Part shown: in pieces, positions 1-10,707 of the stretch
Layout: every line of letters begins with the position of its first letter
How positions within the stretch are numbered: position 1 is the stretch's first letter
Program-made: the position numbers and the translations under genes
Notes under the pieces: model-generated
What the model was told of the DNA's origin: nothing
The model's input: the letters and a program-made list of their open reading frames with translations, nothing else
Database searches by the model: none
Source: Seiridium cupressi
Lineage: Eukaryota > Ascomycota > Sordariomycetes > Amphisphaeriales > Sporocadaceae
NCBI GenBank assembly: GCA_036674765.1
Contig: JARVKI010000188.1
Location: 1 to 28,145, forward strand
Length of the DNA stretch: 28,145 bases
Direction: 5' to 3'

Positions 1-73
<73 letters not shown>
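1..73. repeat. Poly-C homopolymer at window edge
   Basis: An unbroken run of C residues opens the window and passes directly into ordinary mixed sequence. It mirrors the poly-G run near the other end, read from the opposite strand. Such paired end homopolymers are typical of dark-cycle poly-G artefacts in two-colour short-read sequencing. No telomere repeat (TTAGGG or CCCTAA) is present, so this is not a natural chromosome end. Confidence 0.85.
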
Positions 74-75
<2 letters not shown>

Positions 76-3000
76 CCGTTGTGCCCTCCCGTTTGATACG
101 GCCTCTGGTCATTCTCGGGGCGATCACACCATCGTGTCACCTCTTCGGCGAGCTCATCTCGTGGGGTCGTACGGTAAGCAATTTATTACGAGAACAGACC
201 ACACTCTGGCAACATTTATCGGAGTCTGGGAACGGGCCGCGATTACTAGGAGGGGACCAGCGAACCAGTCTTCACCCCCGGATTTACGAGTGACAGAAGG
301 GTTTTCGGCTTTCTGGTTTTTTCTTTCTTTCCCTGTAATGAGCATTGAAGAGCCGTTACGTACTTTGTCCTCTAGCAGGACCGGGGATGTCAACCCGTAG
401 GCTAGTGTGATGAGGTCTGGACAGGGATATGTTGCGGTGAATAGCAAGCGATGGGCAACTATTGGCAGTCCGTGGGCAATCTGTCTGTCCGTAAATGCTG
501 TGTGGGTTCGACTGTCCTTGCTGCCGCCACGGTCGTATCGTTCTGGAAGATTGGAAGATCATTGCCGGCAAATATTGGAGCCAACCACAAGTCTGGTACT
601 CGCCAGGGTATTCGGTCCTAAGTCCTAAGTGGTCCCTCACCAAGCATCGTTCGGTGGCGAAAAGCTGACGATGATGCCTTCCCCATACAGCAATTCCTTG
701 GAAAGCGACATGAACATTGAGTCGGGCGCCCTCGATTGTCGTGTCAACAACTGGCATTCGGCATGGCATGGCTTTTGAGTTCGAGTCGGGCAATGGACTA
801 TAGCTCTTAGCCACCCAGGCCTCTTTTCCCATCCGGCTAAGATTACGACCGGACGGCGCCCTCGAGGGCGGAGAAGGGTTCATGGAGACGCAATTGCAAA
901 ACGACCAGGTTCGTGGCCAGGGTGCCGGTTTAGAGCATATGGGCATCATCAGGGTAAGGTCCCAGCAGCCATCCCCCAGCGGGCCCTCTACTCACACCGC
1001 TAATGCAGGTCCGACATCCCCGATTGGTGAGTCGGGCCACGTCAATGGGTTTCTAGAAGGATAGAAGATACTGAAACATCTAGGCGAGCTCCATGGAGCG
1101 CAGCGGTCCCGATTTTCCCGCATATCAATAGTCACTGCCAATTTGAATGTGCAATCATTTCCAGACCATCCAGATATCAAGTAGGACTCGGTTAGACCAC
1201 GCCGATGATGCAAGCCATTCGTTGGACGAGGGTCTCCAATGGCGTGTCAAGGATTTCAGGACCCTGGAATACTTCGTTGCTTTCCATGCTTCGAATGACT
1301 AGGCTGCTGACAGCCGCTCTCCCGCACCCGCGGTCTCGGTCGAGCACGTGGGGCATCATTTGCATGTCAATGCCTGGGCTGCATGACAATGGGAATTTCA
1401 GCTAATGGCTGTGGAGATGGGTCTCGGTTTGATGTGTGGTGCGAATTAGTCCTCAAAATAAACGTCCTTACTGTAGTAAGGTAGACAGAGATAATGCCCC
1501 ATTCTCCGACAATTTACTATACATGGCAGAGCACTACCCACATCCAGCGGCCAGCAGAGAGATGAATCCTGATAGACTAGGTCCGCGACAATTCGGCAGA
1601 CGTAAGTCATCGACTCGTGCGGTTTTGCGTCATTGATGGCCATGGGCCTGGATCTACACTATCAGAAGATCGCAATTTAACCTGCGCATCTTCGAGAACT
1701 GTTCGTTCAAACCTTATTTCCCATAGCGCAGATAAGTGTGTATGCAGTTACGATAGAAGATAGCGTCAGGCTGAAATGGACGATGACCCATGAATCAGGT
1801 TAGAGCTACCAGTGCTGTGGCATCTCTATATCGGTCATTCTGAGACAACTATATGATTCCGCGTTTACGTAAAACATTATGGCGCCGAACGAGTATATCT
1901 TTGACGAACTCGCGGTCCACACGTCGTGAGCAGACGAATGATTGCGCCGAGGCTTGGATAGACAGTTTCATCTTCAAGCCATCCCCAGAGATCCCCACGC
2001 CGCTGCAGCTCTTCCTGTCTATCAATCAGGTCCACACCCACGTGCAGCCTATGTATGTAATAGGATGGATTGGTGCCTTAATCGGCACCTGCAGCACATT
2101 TGCTCAGCGTGACCTTGAATTACCTCATTGGGACTCAATGACGGCGCGTGTGGGTTCGTCAAATGCGACAGCGAGAGATCTCGCGTCTCCTCAGGGAAGC
2201 ATCATAGAAATTGGGTTCCAAGCCGACAGCTATAGCGCACTTTGTGATATCATGCGAGTGGGACACTCGACCCATTGGGAGCTGCCGGCTCGAAAGCCTC
2301 CAGTGCAGCTTGTGGGAGAGACACAGAGACTACCAGGTGAAACGATGGCGCCGACAAGTTTTGGGTTTCTCTGCTGCCACTGACTGACTGACGGATCTGA
2401 ACTCAGGATGGCCCTGCTAGCACTGGCATCCGCCGGACAGAAGATCTTTGTGGCCACCAACTAAGTTCCTGCATGAAGCCTCCACATGGGCGCATGCCGA
2501 CCTGCGTGGTGACCGATCGGATCATTCGAATATGCAAGCTTATGGCGGGCTGTACCTAGTTCTTCCATGACTTGCCAGACGAACCACTCCCGAAAACTAC
2601 CTCCAAAGTCCATTTGTTTCAGATGCTGCCATAGCCCAGCACTATTGACGCGGGCTCTGCACCCGTCAACTTACCCCACCAGCATGCCGTCGCTGAGCGG
2701 AATATCCGGTAGCAAATGCTCTGGTGCCGTGTTCCCAAAGATGAATAGTGTCATGCAAGAAAGCTGTCGCTACCTATGCCGGTCTAAGTTCCCGGGCACA
2801 GCTGCGTTGACTATACGATTCAGAGACCCTCCAAATGCGGCTACCGCCCCAGTTCGCAATCTTTAGGGTTGCGCTACACTGTTCAGTCTGCCAAGCGCCG
2901 GGAGGGTTGGATGTCACCGCGGACACTTGTCCTATACTGTTTTTTTGGCGGCTACGTATGCTATAGGGGGTTTGGCGCTGGTCTCTTCCCGCCAAGTTGG

Positions 3001-3500
3001 CTCATGGATGCCATTGCAACCAGATGCCCGCAAATTTGTGACGTATTGCAAGCGGTAGCAGCAGTAGGGCATTATGTGTTTATGATCAATTTCACTGACT
3101 TCCTACGTAAGTTCTCCTCGGTGTGAGCGTCTATCACTACAGTGTGCACGGGCGACTGTGGCCCGTTGGAGCTTGTCTTCTACAGCTCAAGGCGTCTGTC
3201 TACACAGGTCCAAGCGGTGCGGTGTAGTGAGGTCGCATCGGGGGGGCGCACTATTTGGCAATGTCTTTCTCTTTGGGTCTGAGACGGCATCGACGGCAAT
3301 TCCCAATGGTCGTATCGCTCGAGAACAGACGTCAGAGAAGTCCATGGGTGCAATGTAACAGCCAATCGCCCTGCCGCATCATGCGTCGGCACTGCCACTG
3401 CCTAGGTACAGCTTGGACCTATCGCGGGGCGAGCGAAACGCAATAGATAGCCGCAGCACATTGCAGTTGCTGCAGGCAAGCAAGCGGTAGTCATGGGATG
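74..3500. other. Long stretch without a supportable gene, mixed composition
   Basis: Both strands carry many short open frames. The longest are 197 codons on the minus strand (356-949) and 176 codons on the plus strand (1853-2383). None shows a recognisable domain, and none can be linked through splice sites into a longer convincing protein. An intron-like block lies at 2336-2406: a GTGAAA donor, a tandem CTGACTGACTGAC branch-like element and a CTCAG acceptor. The frames on either side do not give a recognisable product. The stretch may hold a decayed gene or be plain intergenic DNA; I cannot tell which. Confidence 0.5.
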
Positions 3501-6500
3501 CTGAACTATCTATCTTATTGAGAGGCGCGTCAGGCCAATCGATTCTTGCAAACACTTTGATTTGACACGGGAGTTCGAGGTTTGATATACGGTGAGCGTA
3601 TGCACATGTGGGTGTTCTGGTGTTCAGGACTTGCGCCAACTATTTGTCGTGCACTTGAGTAGCTATTTTTCAACATCACATGCGTTCTGGAGGGACAGAT
3701 TCCCATCTTGATCATCATTGATCACTCCATGATTTACAATCGTTGGGACGAGGCACAGACGACAAAACTGTACTCTAGCACTCCATCGCCACGAGACCAA
3801 GACCATTCTGATCCTACGAATCATCAAGCAATCTGCCACCATGGCTTGGAATTGACACTGGTTTTGGCCGTATAGACGTGCTCCCGTTTGCCCAAAATGC
3901 CAGTGCTCGTTGGCGCGTTGGTAGATGATTCCCCCTGATTCTATCATATAGACCCAAACAAGTTGGTCTAGCATTGCGGAAGATACGGATTTGAGATGTT
4001 CAAGCTGTAGATACACCCTCCGCCATGAATAAAACGATCTGGCATATATATATAGCCTCGACCCATTTATTATAATCATGTGGTACGATTCATCCTTCCC
4101 TTGTGCTTCGACGTGATTACCTCGTGCTCTGTATTAGCATAACGCTTATCGCAGTATTATTTGAGACGCTTAGGGGGGCATATAACATGGCCAAACCCAT
4201 AGCATACATTCTAGCCCAACCTAATTTTTGGCATATATATATTTGATTATCGCCGTCAGAAGTCATATGTAATGTGTCGGGTCTTGCAGAAAACAAGACT
4301 AGTGAATGTCCTTTCCCTAGCACACATAGCTGACTTTCGGCTTCCAAGTGAAAACATTGACATCTGACAGGCTACCCTGAATCGCTGTCCAAAACACTTA
4401 GTGGCGAGATCGTCAACCTTCTTGGGAAGTTGAGATCGGGGTTGGTTGGTAGGAATAGACCTGTTTGATGGATCACATATTGTGCATATGACATATCGAG
4501 CCTACCGAGAACCTTGTGGCATGTGTGAGACACCATTTGGCTGTGTTGGCAGTTTGTTTGCTTTTTGAGGCTTGAAAAAAAATAATCTAATATGGATTTC
4601 CAGAGCTCCGATTTTCCTACGAACGATGAATAGTCAATGGCCCTAGTGGAAGATTGCTGCCAGTCAAGTCACCAACGACCAGACAACTATAAATTCCATC
4701 TTACTGGCTCTTTAACTAATTGATGTTAGAAACTTAAATTACAGTGAGACCAAGAACATCTCGTCGGGAACAGAATAATGCGTGTAGTATTCATTTCAAA
4801 TCGGCCCTTCACTGGAAAATAACCAAATGCTGTTATCTCGGATAGACCAGGGTGAACTAGGGCACGTTAGTAATGGTAAAAGTTAGGGGTCTGATGACTA
4901 TATTGTTTATGGCTTCGGAACATCAGCCGAACCTTCGTAAAGACTTCGACTATGATGGGCGCGTTTGCTATATAGCAGAGACAGCCGCAATACCATTCCG
5001 ATATTCGATCTATATGGCAACTAGGCACCGTGAAAAAAAAAAAAAAAAAAAAAAAAAAGCAGAGACGCATGAATCGGTCCATTCCATTTCCTATTTTCAT
5101 CATCAAGTTCGCGTTCAAAAGCGAGAGGGAGCCACGGCGGCTATCAGCGTTATGGTATATGATTTTCCTCCATACCGTACATAAACATCGGACAAGAAGG
5201 AACGCTGGGTTTTCTGCGAACCACTCGATAAGCCATGCTGGAAATTTACTGTAATAAGCCCCCCTCCCCCACTTACGTTATTGCGGTACATGCAGATAGT
5301 ATCAAGATGATCGCAAACTTAAATTATGCGTTATAATAGAGCAAACTTGAGCCTTATTTTATTTTGTCAATTTTGTTTTTCTGGCACTTGAAATCACTAT
5401 TCAGAAGGTCCGCGATTAATATCTGTCTTAATAGGTATGCGAAATCCAAAACATCAGCTCAACAAGCCAACAACGATAATACCATCGCAAACTCCCAAAC
5501 TAAATCTATCTAAATTCGCCAAAACCATGGACGATTGGTGGCTAGATTCTGGTAGTCTTGCATAACCTTACTTACATTACCTCTGTCACTTTATTCAATC
5601 GAGAGAACATACACGACCGCAATACCCTTGGGCTATCAGATTGGCCTACAGGACTGCACTCGGGCGAGTACTTGTAGTATTAAGTTTCCCTTCGGTTTGC
5701 CTATGGACTCTCGAAGATCTGGTGTATTGAGTTGAGGAAATTCTAATGCTTACTAGGGCACAAAAATTACCTGGTTGCATACCAGATTCTGCTGTTTAGT
5801 AAAGATAATAAGTAGGTTGAGGTATAAGCAAGAGTTTCTGTCTTGTTCATGCATATCGCTCGGTCTCCTCACGATTTGTCTGGCATTCATATTCCTTTTG
5901 GATCTACAGTCTATGATGGCGGCTTCAGAGCGATAGCCTGGGAAACTTGCCGACCTGATCCAGGCTCGCAAGAGGCTCATTAAGTTGGGGACATAATGTT
6001 AGAAATCGATAGTAAATTATGCCCGCTAATTTGTGGTTGATGCGCGTGCTCGCTTTGACAAGATGGTAGTATTCAGTCTAATAATTTGAACAAGAGTAAA
6101 AACAGATGCAAGAGTAGAAAGGGACAGATTTTCTTTCTCGAGTATCTTGTTCTTGAAATCCGCCTCTTGATTTGTGATTCCCATACACCTTGCGGGAGCA
6201 TTTGTGCCAATGGTGCTGCAAGCTGAAGTCTTCCCCAGATTCGGTGGAGGGGCAGAAATTATAAGCGTGTAAATGAACCGCTGGGGATGCGGAGGGCGGG
6301 CGCCGACGTTGCTTAAATTACATACAATCCGATTAAGTACAATGTACATAAATGTAGCTGCCGCGCCCGTGCCTTGGAGAACGAGATCAGTCGAACGACA
6401 GATATATGTATGCATGCATAATCAATCACGTTCATAGTAATTTTACGACGCTCTCAATCCCGGGCCCTCGGAATCCTCAAGCCATTATTCAGACCTTCTT

Positions 6501-6779
6501 GTATCGTCCATTTGACGCAGAACCGGGTCAGGGTATGCATTTTGAGTTCTGGACTAGACTAGGTTATTCCAATGCTAGACCTGGATCGTACGCCAAATAC
6601 CGATGACATTCACGAGATCCAACGGGGGGTTTGGCCTTGACGCTGCATGCAGACGCGGCGGCCGGTCTCCACGCCGAGCCGCACGTTCCCTGGCTTGTCA
6701 ATGGCGTGATTAAAAGCTCCAAAGACGAACGGTCGCAGCTCCGAGCCAATTTCATTAATAACGTTCGGCGACCAGCACC
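3501..6779. other. AT-richer intergenic stretch, no gene seen
   Basis: The composition is visibly more AT-rich than the gene-bearing part of the window. It contains short TA microsatellites, for example TGGCATATATATAT near 4040 and again near 4229, and a 26-nt poly-A run at 5033-5058. Open frames are short and lack domain signatures. The last few hundred bases probably hold the promoter and 5' UTR of the DUF202 gene that starts at 6780. C-to-T mutation of repeats (RIP) was considered but cannot be judged without a paralogous copy. Confidence 0.5.
4975..5066 (+). mobile_element. Candidate tiny poly(A)-tailed insertion with 8-bp direct repeats
   Basis: The octamer GCAGAGAC occurs at 4975-4982 and again at 5059-5066. 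Between the copies lie 50 nt of unique sequence (4983-5032) followed by 26 uninterrupted A residues (5033-5058), with the second repeat starting directly after the A run. This is the arrangement expected for a strongly 5'-truncated LINE or other poly(A) retroposon flanked by a target-site duplication. The body is too short to name a family. A chance octamer beside a slippage-grown A microsatellite is the main alternative. Confidence 0.35.
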
Positions 6780-7893
6780 ATGGCTGACGAACGGGCGCAG
6801 AATCCAGGGACTCCTTCATCAATACTGAGGAGAGCCTCTTCCCAGCAGAGGCAGAACACTAGGTCGACGACCTTTGCGCCGCCTCCCTCACCCTCACGAC
6901 GGCAGTCGACGCAAGAGAGAATCGATGCCATCCTCGAGGTGCGTGTTGTGAATTATTTCCTCCGTTGTGGGTCACATTGTCTATCAAGCTTTATGGCACC
7001 TGCTGGAAACCCACCAGCGCGAGCAAATTGAAAGACCTGAAAGGGGGAGGGCAAAGCACTCGCCGTGCAGGTCGCCTTGCATTTGACGACCTCTCACTAA
7101 CACTGGCCAAGACGGGAAGAGATCGCGCGACTACAATGGGCAACGCGTCCTGGTCGTCTGGGCGCAGTCCAAATTTTCGGCCAGTAGCACAATCTCCAGA
7201 ACGCGAAGATGGCCCGGATGAGCGGACAGGCATGGTCATGAGGGGAACCGCAAGAGACTATCAGAGCACCCAGACAAATGCTCCCCCATTGCCGCACCAG
7301 TCTCCTGCTCGAGCATCACCATCCCCGGCCCCTGATGCAAATGGCCACGCTGATCATCATCAGCCGAACCATGTCGAGGAGAATCATGGCTGGAAAGACT
7401 ATTTCTCGAGCATGTGGTCTATAGAACTAGAAAACAAAGGAAGTGTTGCCAGAGATCACCTGGCCCTAGGTGAGTTCGCGAACTTTTCCCAACCTTATGT
7501 TGTGCTTTTGGCCGCAAGGATTGAGCTGAATATTGCGATGCAGAACGGACATTCCTAGCTTGGTTGCGAACCTCTTTGGCATTCGCATCCATTGGCATAG
7601 CTGTCACACAATTATTCCGCCTCAATACATCTCTGTCTAATGCGCCGGATGATTCGTCGTTCCGGACAATTCGACATCTAGGAAAGCCCCTAGGCGCCTG
7701 CTTCCTCGCAATCTCGATTCTAGTATTATTTCTGGGGTACCAGAGGTATGTGCAAAGTCAACAGTGGGTAATGAAGGGCAGATTCCCCGCGTCCAGAGGA
7801 ACAATTGTCCTGGTAACCCTGATTGCATTCGCACTCATGGTTGTGTCTTTGATTGTGGTCGTGGTCATCCAGCCGGCGGGAAATTTGGATTGA
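6780..7893 (+). CDS. DUF202-family three-TM membrane protein
   Basis: Exons 6780-6938, 7112-7469 and 7544-7893 join to a 288-residue protein. The first half (about 1-140) is hydrophilic, rich in Ser, Pro, Arg and Gln, and looks disordered. Residues about 140-172 lead into the DUF202 signature: ARDHLAL, then ERTFLAWLRTSLAF across the second splice junction. Three hydrophobic helices follow at about 176-196, 221-239 and 258-282, and the chain ends just after the last one. DUF202 (YidH-like) domains occur in bacterial inner-membrane proteins and in fungal membrane proteins, including the VTC polyphosphate complex; the role of this stand-alone form is unknown. Intron 1 (173 nt) has a CACTAAC branch element. 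For intron 2 the CAG acceptor at 7541-7543 was chosen because it keeps ERTFL; a later TAG would delete those five residues. The start has a good context (CACCATGG). An AATAAA element lies at 7905-7910. Confidence 0.85.
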
Positions 7894-8285
7894 TTGGGAA
7901 AACGAATAAAATAAAATAGAAAGAGAATTCAGTTTAGTAATGCCATTAAATGATCAATCATCATTCTCAAGAATCAGGGTACGGCCGTGGGTGAGATTGG
8001 TGCTCTTGTACTGGAGAGCTGCTGGGCCTGAGCCGGTGACGTTGTGTGCAGCTCGACCCCATCGCAATTTGTAGCTTTTTTTTACAGATCTCAAACTCAC
8101 ACTGGCAGGATCTCGACTCAACCCCCAACCTTGCCAGCCAATAAACCAATAGACAGGACGGAACAGCCATCCTCTTCTGAATCTCAATTGCGCGTATTCT
8201 TCTTTACTGAGCGTTTGTGCGGCCCGTTCCTTCCTACATTTGCCGAACACAACCGGGGCAAGACGCCAAAGTCACAACTCCCACA
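7894..8285. other. Intergenic region between DUF202 and helicase genes
   Basis: About 390 bases hold the 3' end of the DUF202 transcript (AATAAA at 7905-7910 followed by A-rich sequence) and the promoter and 5' leader of the helicase gene. The helicase frame stays open upstream of 8286 back to 8217, but there is no ATG in that extension. No other element is evident. Confidence 0.6.
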
Positions 8286-10707
8286 ATGGCGCCTAAAGAA
8301 GCTGTGGATATCGATGCTTTTGCGCAAACACAGCTCGCTCTTTTGGATGCCGAGCTGCAGAGCGAGCTTCAGGAGACCAGTGGCTTGATCTCGAGCACTA
8401 GCCCGACGTCTCTGCAGCGCGCGGGGTTGGCTATCACCAATCTTGTCATCTCTGCCCAACGGACTGGATTGGGGGGCAAGACGGTGCTCGAGCTCGGTCC
8501 TGACAGCGCAACGAGCAGTAGTGGCGAACTACCAGAGCACGGCATCCGCACAGGAGACATTGTACTTGTATCCGAGCAGCCAGCTGGCAGTGCCAAGAAG
8601 AAGGAAATCAAAGATCTCGAGAAGAAGGGTGTTCGTGGTGTCGTGACCAAGGTCAAGAAGGAGAGCGTGGCGGTGGCTGCCGATGAGGAGAAGGAAGACG
8701 TCCAGATCAATGGGCGCGTTTGGCTGGTGAAGCTGGCAGATGACGTGACCTATCGGCGAATGAATCAGACTATGGAGAGACTCTTGAAGATGACAGAGTC
8801 GGAATATTCAATGTTCACACGCGTGCTTTTTGGTCTCACCTCACCTTCACTCGTCCCGACTGATTTGGGTTCCGATACCGAATGGGGGAATATTGAATGG
8901 ATTGACCCGGGTCTCAATGACTCACAGAAGGACGCCATCCGGTTTGCCATGGCATCAAAAGAAATCGCCTTGATTCATGGCCCTCCAGGGGTAGGTTGTT
9001 CGAATATGCCAGCTACATATGCAACGAGTGTCGCTAAATGTTGCACAGACTGGAAAGACCCATACGCTCATAGAGCTGATATTACAGCTGGTCAAGAGAA
9101 ACCTGCGGATCCTAGTGTGTGGTCCCTCCAACATCTCGGTTGACAACATCGTCGAGCGCCTGTCACCACACAAAATTCCCATCATCAGACTTGGACATCC
9201 AGCGAGGCTACTGCCTTCTGTCCTTAACCACTCTTTGGATGTGCTGACACAAACATCGGAGGCTGGTCTCATCGTGAAAGATGTTCGGACCGAGATGGAC
9301 GCAAAACAAGCGTCTATAAAGAAGACCCGTAATGGCAGAGAACGGAAGGCCATATATACCGACCTCAAGGAACTACGGAAGGAGTATCGAATACGGGAAC
9401 GGCAATGCGTCAGTAACTTGGTTTCTGGCAGCAAAGTAGTGCTCGCCACCCTTCACGGGGCTGGTGGATTTCAGCTCAAGAATGAGAGCTTTGACGTGAT
9501 TATCATTGATGAAGCCAGTCAAGCGTTAGAGGCACAATGTTGGGTGCCACTTCTGTCAGCGAAGAAAGCTGTATGCGCAGGTGATCACTTGCAATTGCCA
9601 CCAACGATCAAATCTACCAATTCCAAGGTGAAGCCCACGGTCAAAGAAGGTGAGAAGATTGTGAAGGGGATGAGTCTTGAGACTACGCTTTTTGACAGGC
9701 TGCTCTCACTTCATGGACCTTCGATCAAGAGAATGCTCACCACACAGTACCGTATGAATGAGAAGATCATGCGTTTCCCCTCGGACGAGCTCTACGGAGG
9801 GAAGTTGGTCGCAGCACACGAGGTGAAAGATCGTCTGCTTAGAGATCTTCCTTACGAAGTCGATGACTCGGAAGATACCAACGAGCCGGTAATCTTCATT
9901 GACACTCAGGGCGGCGATTATCCAGAAAAGAACGAGGGTGAAGATACGGGCAGGAAAGCCAGCATCAAGTCCCTCCTAGGTGATAGTAAGAGCAATGAAA
10001 TGGAGGTGGCACTTGTGAGACAGCATATTGAGAAGCTGATCGCTGCGGGCGTCAAAGCTCAAGACGTGGCGATTGTCAGTCCATACAACGCTCAAGTAAG
10101 CTATTAGCCACTTGCGCCTTGCGAATAGTGATTATTCCTCCAGGCCACAGGACCCCAGCTAACATATTTTCTAGCTGGCCTTGCTCGCTCCCCTGAAAGA
10201 TGCTTATCCCGGTATAGAGCTTGGGAGCGTTGATGGGTTTCAGGGACGAGAGAAGGAGGCAGTGATCCTTACTCTTGTCAGAAGTAACCCCGAGGGCGAG
10301 GTTGGATTCTTGGGTGAAAAGCGGCGTCTAAATGGTAAGTGACCGGGGATGATTCGCTATCCCAGCACGCTCCTCTGTGGCTGCATGAGGTTAATGCAGG
10401 TTCAACAGTTGCAATGACAAGGCCGAAACGGTCTTTGACGGTCATTGGCGATTCGGACACTGTCAAAAGGTGAATTGTCGAATCTTATTAGCTGGCTCAT
10501 CACACTTTGGTTTCTTTCTATCTTTGGGTTGTGCAGTGCCACCCTCACATCACCCCCCCCAACCCCCCTCCGCCCCTCAAACACTTGTGAGCTACGATTT
10601 GTTTCTAACAGCGATCTTGCAGAGGGAGCAAGTTTCTAAAGGATTGGGTTGAGTGGCTGGAGGAGAATGCAGATTTACGATACCCCGACCTTTCGTCTCT
10701 GGGGTAA
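8286..10707 (+). CDS. hcs1: SF1B DNA helicase, HCS1 / IGHMBP2 (SMUBP-2) type
   Basis: Exons 8286-8990, 9049-10095, 10175-10334, 10409-10469 and 10623-10707 give a 685-residue protein, about the size of yeast DNA helicase A (Hcs1). An N-terminal domain carries [12 protein letters not shown] and [12 protein letters not shown], typical of the IGHMBP2 branch. Helicase motifs follow in order: Walker A GPPGTGKT (232-239), motif Ia region [10 protein letters not shown], Walker B DEAS (389-392), motif [13 protein letters not shown] (412-421), QYRM (468-471), motif [10 protein letters not shown] (602-610) and motif [12 protein letters not shown] (636-645). These are the hallmarks of UPF1-like 5'-to-3' helicases. 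The R3H and AN1 zinc-finger domains of animal IGHMBP2 are absent, as expected for the fungal form. The first intron splits the P-loop exactly between GPPG and TGKT. The third intron has two in-frame acceptors; the downstream one restores motif VI. The last intron (153 nt) is the longest and C-rich. The ATG at 8286 has context CCCACAATGG. The probable role is in DNA replication or repair, possibly also in RNA metabolism (inference). Confidence 0.93.

Noticed and set aside
356..949. 197-codon minus-strand frame near the window start
   Set aside because: No recognisable motif, no joining splice sites that extend it, and another minus frame overlaps its end. Treated as non-coding or possibly gene remnant.
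2203..2235. GGTTCCAAGCC, resembling a tRNA B box
   Set aside because: The flanking bases cannot form a T-arm stem, and no A box or acceptor stem is present at the right distance.
3663..4079. 138-codon minus-strand frame in the AT-rich stretch
   Set aside because: It starts within TA-rich low-complexity sequence, has no domain features and does not connect to neighbouring frames.
1..6779. Idea of a secondary-metabolite gene cluster or subtelomeric region at the left end
   Set aside because: No synthase, oxidase or transporter motif was recognised, and there are no telomere repeats. Lack of genes alone does not support it.
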